DNA of 12,543 bases from JAZDLO01 sp043801935 (GTDB taxonomy: Bacteria > Actinomycetota > Thermoleophilia > RBG-16-64-13). Location: NCBI GenBank assembly GCA_043801935.1, contig JAZDLO010000095.1:1-12543 (forward strand), given 5' to 3'. Under the pieces are notes generated by a model. It worked only from the letters and a program-made list of their open reading frames with translations, searched no databases and was not told the origin of the DNA. Made by a program: the position numbers and the translations under genes. Each line of letters starts with the position of its first letter. Positions within the stretch are counted from its first letter, which is position 1. This document shows positions 11,531 through 12,543 of this stretch, piece by piece.

Positions 11531-12543
11531 ATCACAGGGAACGACCCCGTTCTTCAGCAGATCTCCAGAGACGATCTGAGGGGCATCTACACCGAGGGTC
11601 TGCGTGCGATCGCGGCGGCGGACGACCTTGCTTCCGTGGAAGCGGCGCGCGTTCGCTTCCTGGGGCGCAAGGCTGATCTGGCGCTCCTTCTGCGCAGGAT
11701 CCCCGAGCTACCTGCTGATGAGCGTCCCGAGGTAGGAAGGGTGGGTAATCTTATCCGCCGCGAGCTGGAGGCCGCGGTCGAAGCCCGCCGGGCCGATCTG
11801 GAGACCCAAGAGTTGATGGACGGGCTCGAGAAAGAGGGGATAGACATCACCCTGCCCGGATGGCGCTCGCCTTTGGGGCACCTTCATCTGGTCACCCAGA
11901 CCCAGCGCGAGATCGAGGACATCTTCACCGGGATGGGGTATGAGATCGCCGACGGCCCGGAGGTAGAGACCGAGTACTACAACTTCGAGGCCCTCAACAC
12001 TCCCGCCGATCACCCGGCCCGCTCCCTTCACGACACGTTCTTCGTCAGCGAGCATGTGGTCCTGCGCACCCACACTTCGCCGGTGCAGGTGCGGACGATG
12101 GAGAAGCAGCGCCCTCCGGTCCATATCATCGTCCCTGGCAGAGCGTATCGCCGCGACTCGGACGCCACCCACACTCCCATGTTCCATCAGGTGGAGGGAT
12201 TGGTCGTCGACGAACACATCACGCTCGCCGATCTGAAGGGGACTCTGGAGACTTTTGCCCGGGCCATGTTCGGGTCCGGCCGGAGCGTCCGCCTGCGTCC
12301 CCACTTCTTCCCCTTCACCGAGCCTTCGGTGGAGGTGGACGTGTCTTGCATGATGTGCGACGGGGCGGGGTGCCGCCTATGCAAGAAGAGCGGTTGGCTC
12401 GAGATACTAGGAGCCGGTATGGTCGATCCGAACGTGTTCGGCTTTGTCGATTACGATCCCGAGGTCTATTCCGGCTTCGCCTTCGGCATGGGCATAGAAC
12501 GGATCGCCATGCTAAAGCACGGAGTGAACGACCTGCGCCTTTT
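11531..12543 (+). CDS. pheS: Phenylalanine--tRNA ligase alpha subunit (3' end cut by window)
   Basis: PheS is the catalytic subunit of the (alpha-beta)2 synthetase that charges tRNA-Phe; pheT would be expected just beyond the window. The visible 337 residues contain the N-terminal coiled coil (about 16-95, with Arg-Val-Arg-Phe-Leu-Gly-Arg-Lys), then class II motif 1 around Met-Gly-Tyr-Glu-Ile-Ala-Asp-Gly-Pro-Glu-Val-Glu. Motif 2 is Gly203-Arg-Ala-Tyr-Arg-Arg-Asp with Phe-His-Gln-Val-Glu-Gly, and motif 3 is Gly315-Phe-Ala-Phe-Gly-Met-Gly-Ile-Glu-Arg. A Cys273-x2-Cys276-x4-Cys281-x2-Cys284 cluster, seen in many Gram-positive PheS but absent from E. coli, may bind zinc. The start is unusual: ATC 11531 follows AAGGAGG by four bases and gives a plausible N-terminus. 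TTG 11516 precedes that site, and GTG 11636 would remove the start of the coiled coil. Product certain; start uncertain. Confidence 0.95.
   Translation, partial: MTGNDPVLQQISRDDLRGIYTEGLRAIAAADDLASVEAARVRFLGRKADLALLLRRIPELPADERPEVGRVGNLIRRELEAAVEARRADLETQELMDGLEKEGIDITLPGWRSPLGHLHLVTQTQREIEDIFTGMGYEIADGPEVETEYYNFEALNTPADHPARSLHDTFFVSEHVVLRTHTSPVQVRTMEKQRPPVHIIVPGRAYRRDSDATHTPMFHQVEGLVVDEHITLADLKGTLETFARAMFGSGRSVRLRPHFFPFTEPSVEVDVSCMMCDGAGCRLCKKSGWLEILGAGMVDPNVFGFVDYDPEVYSGFAFGMGIERIAMLKHGVNDLRL

Overview
The window looks like chromosomal DNA from a high-GC Gram-positive-type bacterium, most likely a deep-branching member of the Actinobacteria. The support is the GC-rich third codon positions, strong GGAGG ribosome binding sites, a tRNA gene without an encoded CCA end, and the thrS-infC-rpmI-rplT-SpoU methyltransferase-pheS order. 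S-layer homology repeats on a cell-wall enzyme suggest a surface-layered envelope. The assignment rests on gene content only and is tentative below phylum.

Left part (1-1628), accessory-looking. A small lipoprotein (2-532) is followed by 349 bases without a convincing gene. These hold a 25-bp direct repeat, a 10-bp-stem hairpin and a nested inverted repeat. A convergent minus-strand gene (882-1217) encodes a 111-residue protein with four cysteines and a glutamate-rich tail built on a 15-base tandem repeat. Next come 411 bases with a tandem 11-mer and small hairpins but no supported gene.

Middle (1629-7110). One 3.9-kb gene encodes a 1305-residue protein that joins four domains: an FGGY sugar kinase resembling autoinducer-2 kinases, a D-2-hydroxyacid dehydrogenase, an SCP2 sterol-carrier domain and a class II (fuculose-phosphate type) aldolase. 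The expected catalytic residues of the dehydrogenase and aldolase are present, as is the kinase's catalytic Asp. It therefore looks like a one-polypeptide catabolic route (phosphorylate, cleave, oxidise or reduce) with an unexplained lipid-binding-fold module. It is the most unusual item here. It is followed by an exported L,D-transpeptidase with three SLH repeats and a peptidoglycan-binding domain.

Right part (7122-12543), housekeeping translation genes. A tRNA-Val(GAC) gene with a good sigma-70-type promoter precedes thrS. The infC-rpmI-rplT cluster appears to have its own promoter overlapping the thrS stop codon. Its leader of about 180 nt contains an intrinsic terminator and alternative hairpins at the infC ribosome binding site, which is the arrangement expected for feedback control of IF3, L35 and L20. 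A SpoU-type rRNA methyltransferase and pheS (cut by the window edge) follow closely on the same strand. Both infC and pheS seem to lack an ATG/GTG/TTG start at a sensible distance from their Shine-Dalgarno sequences and probably start at ATA and ATC respectively.
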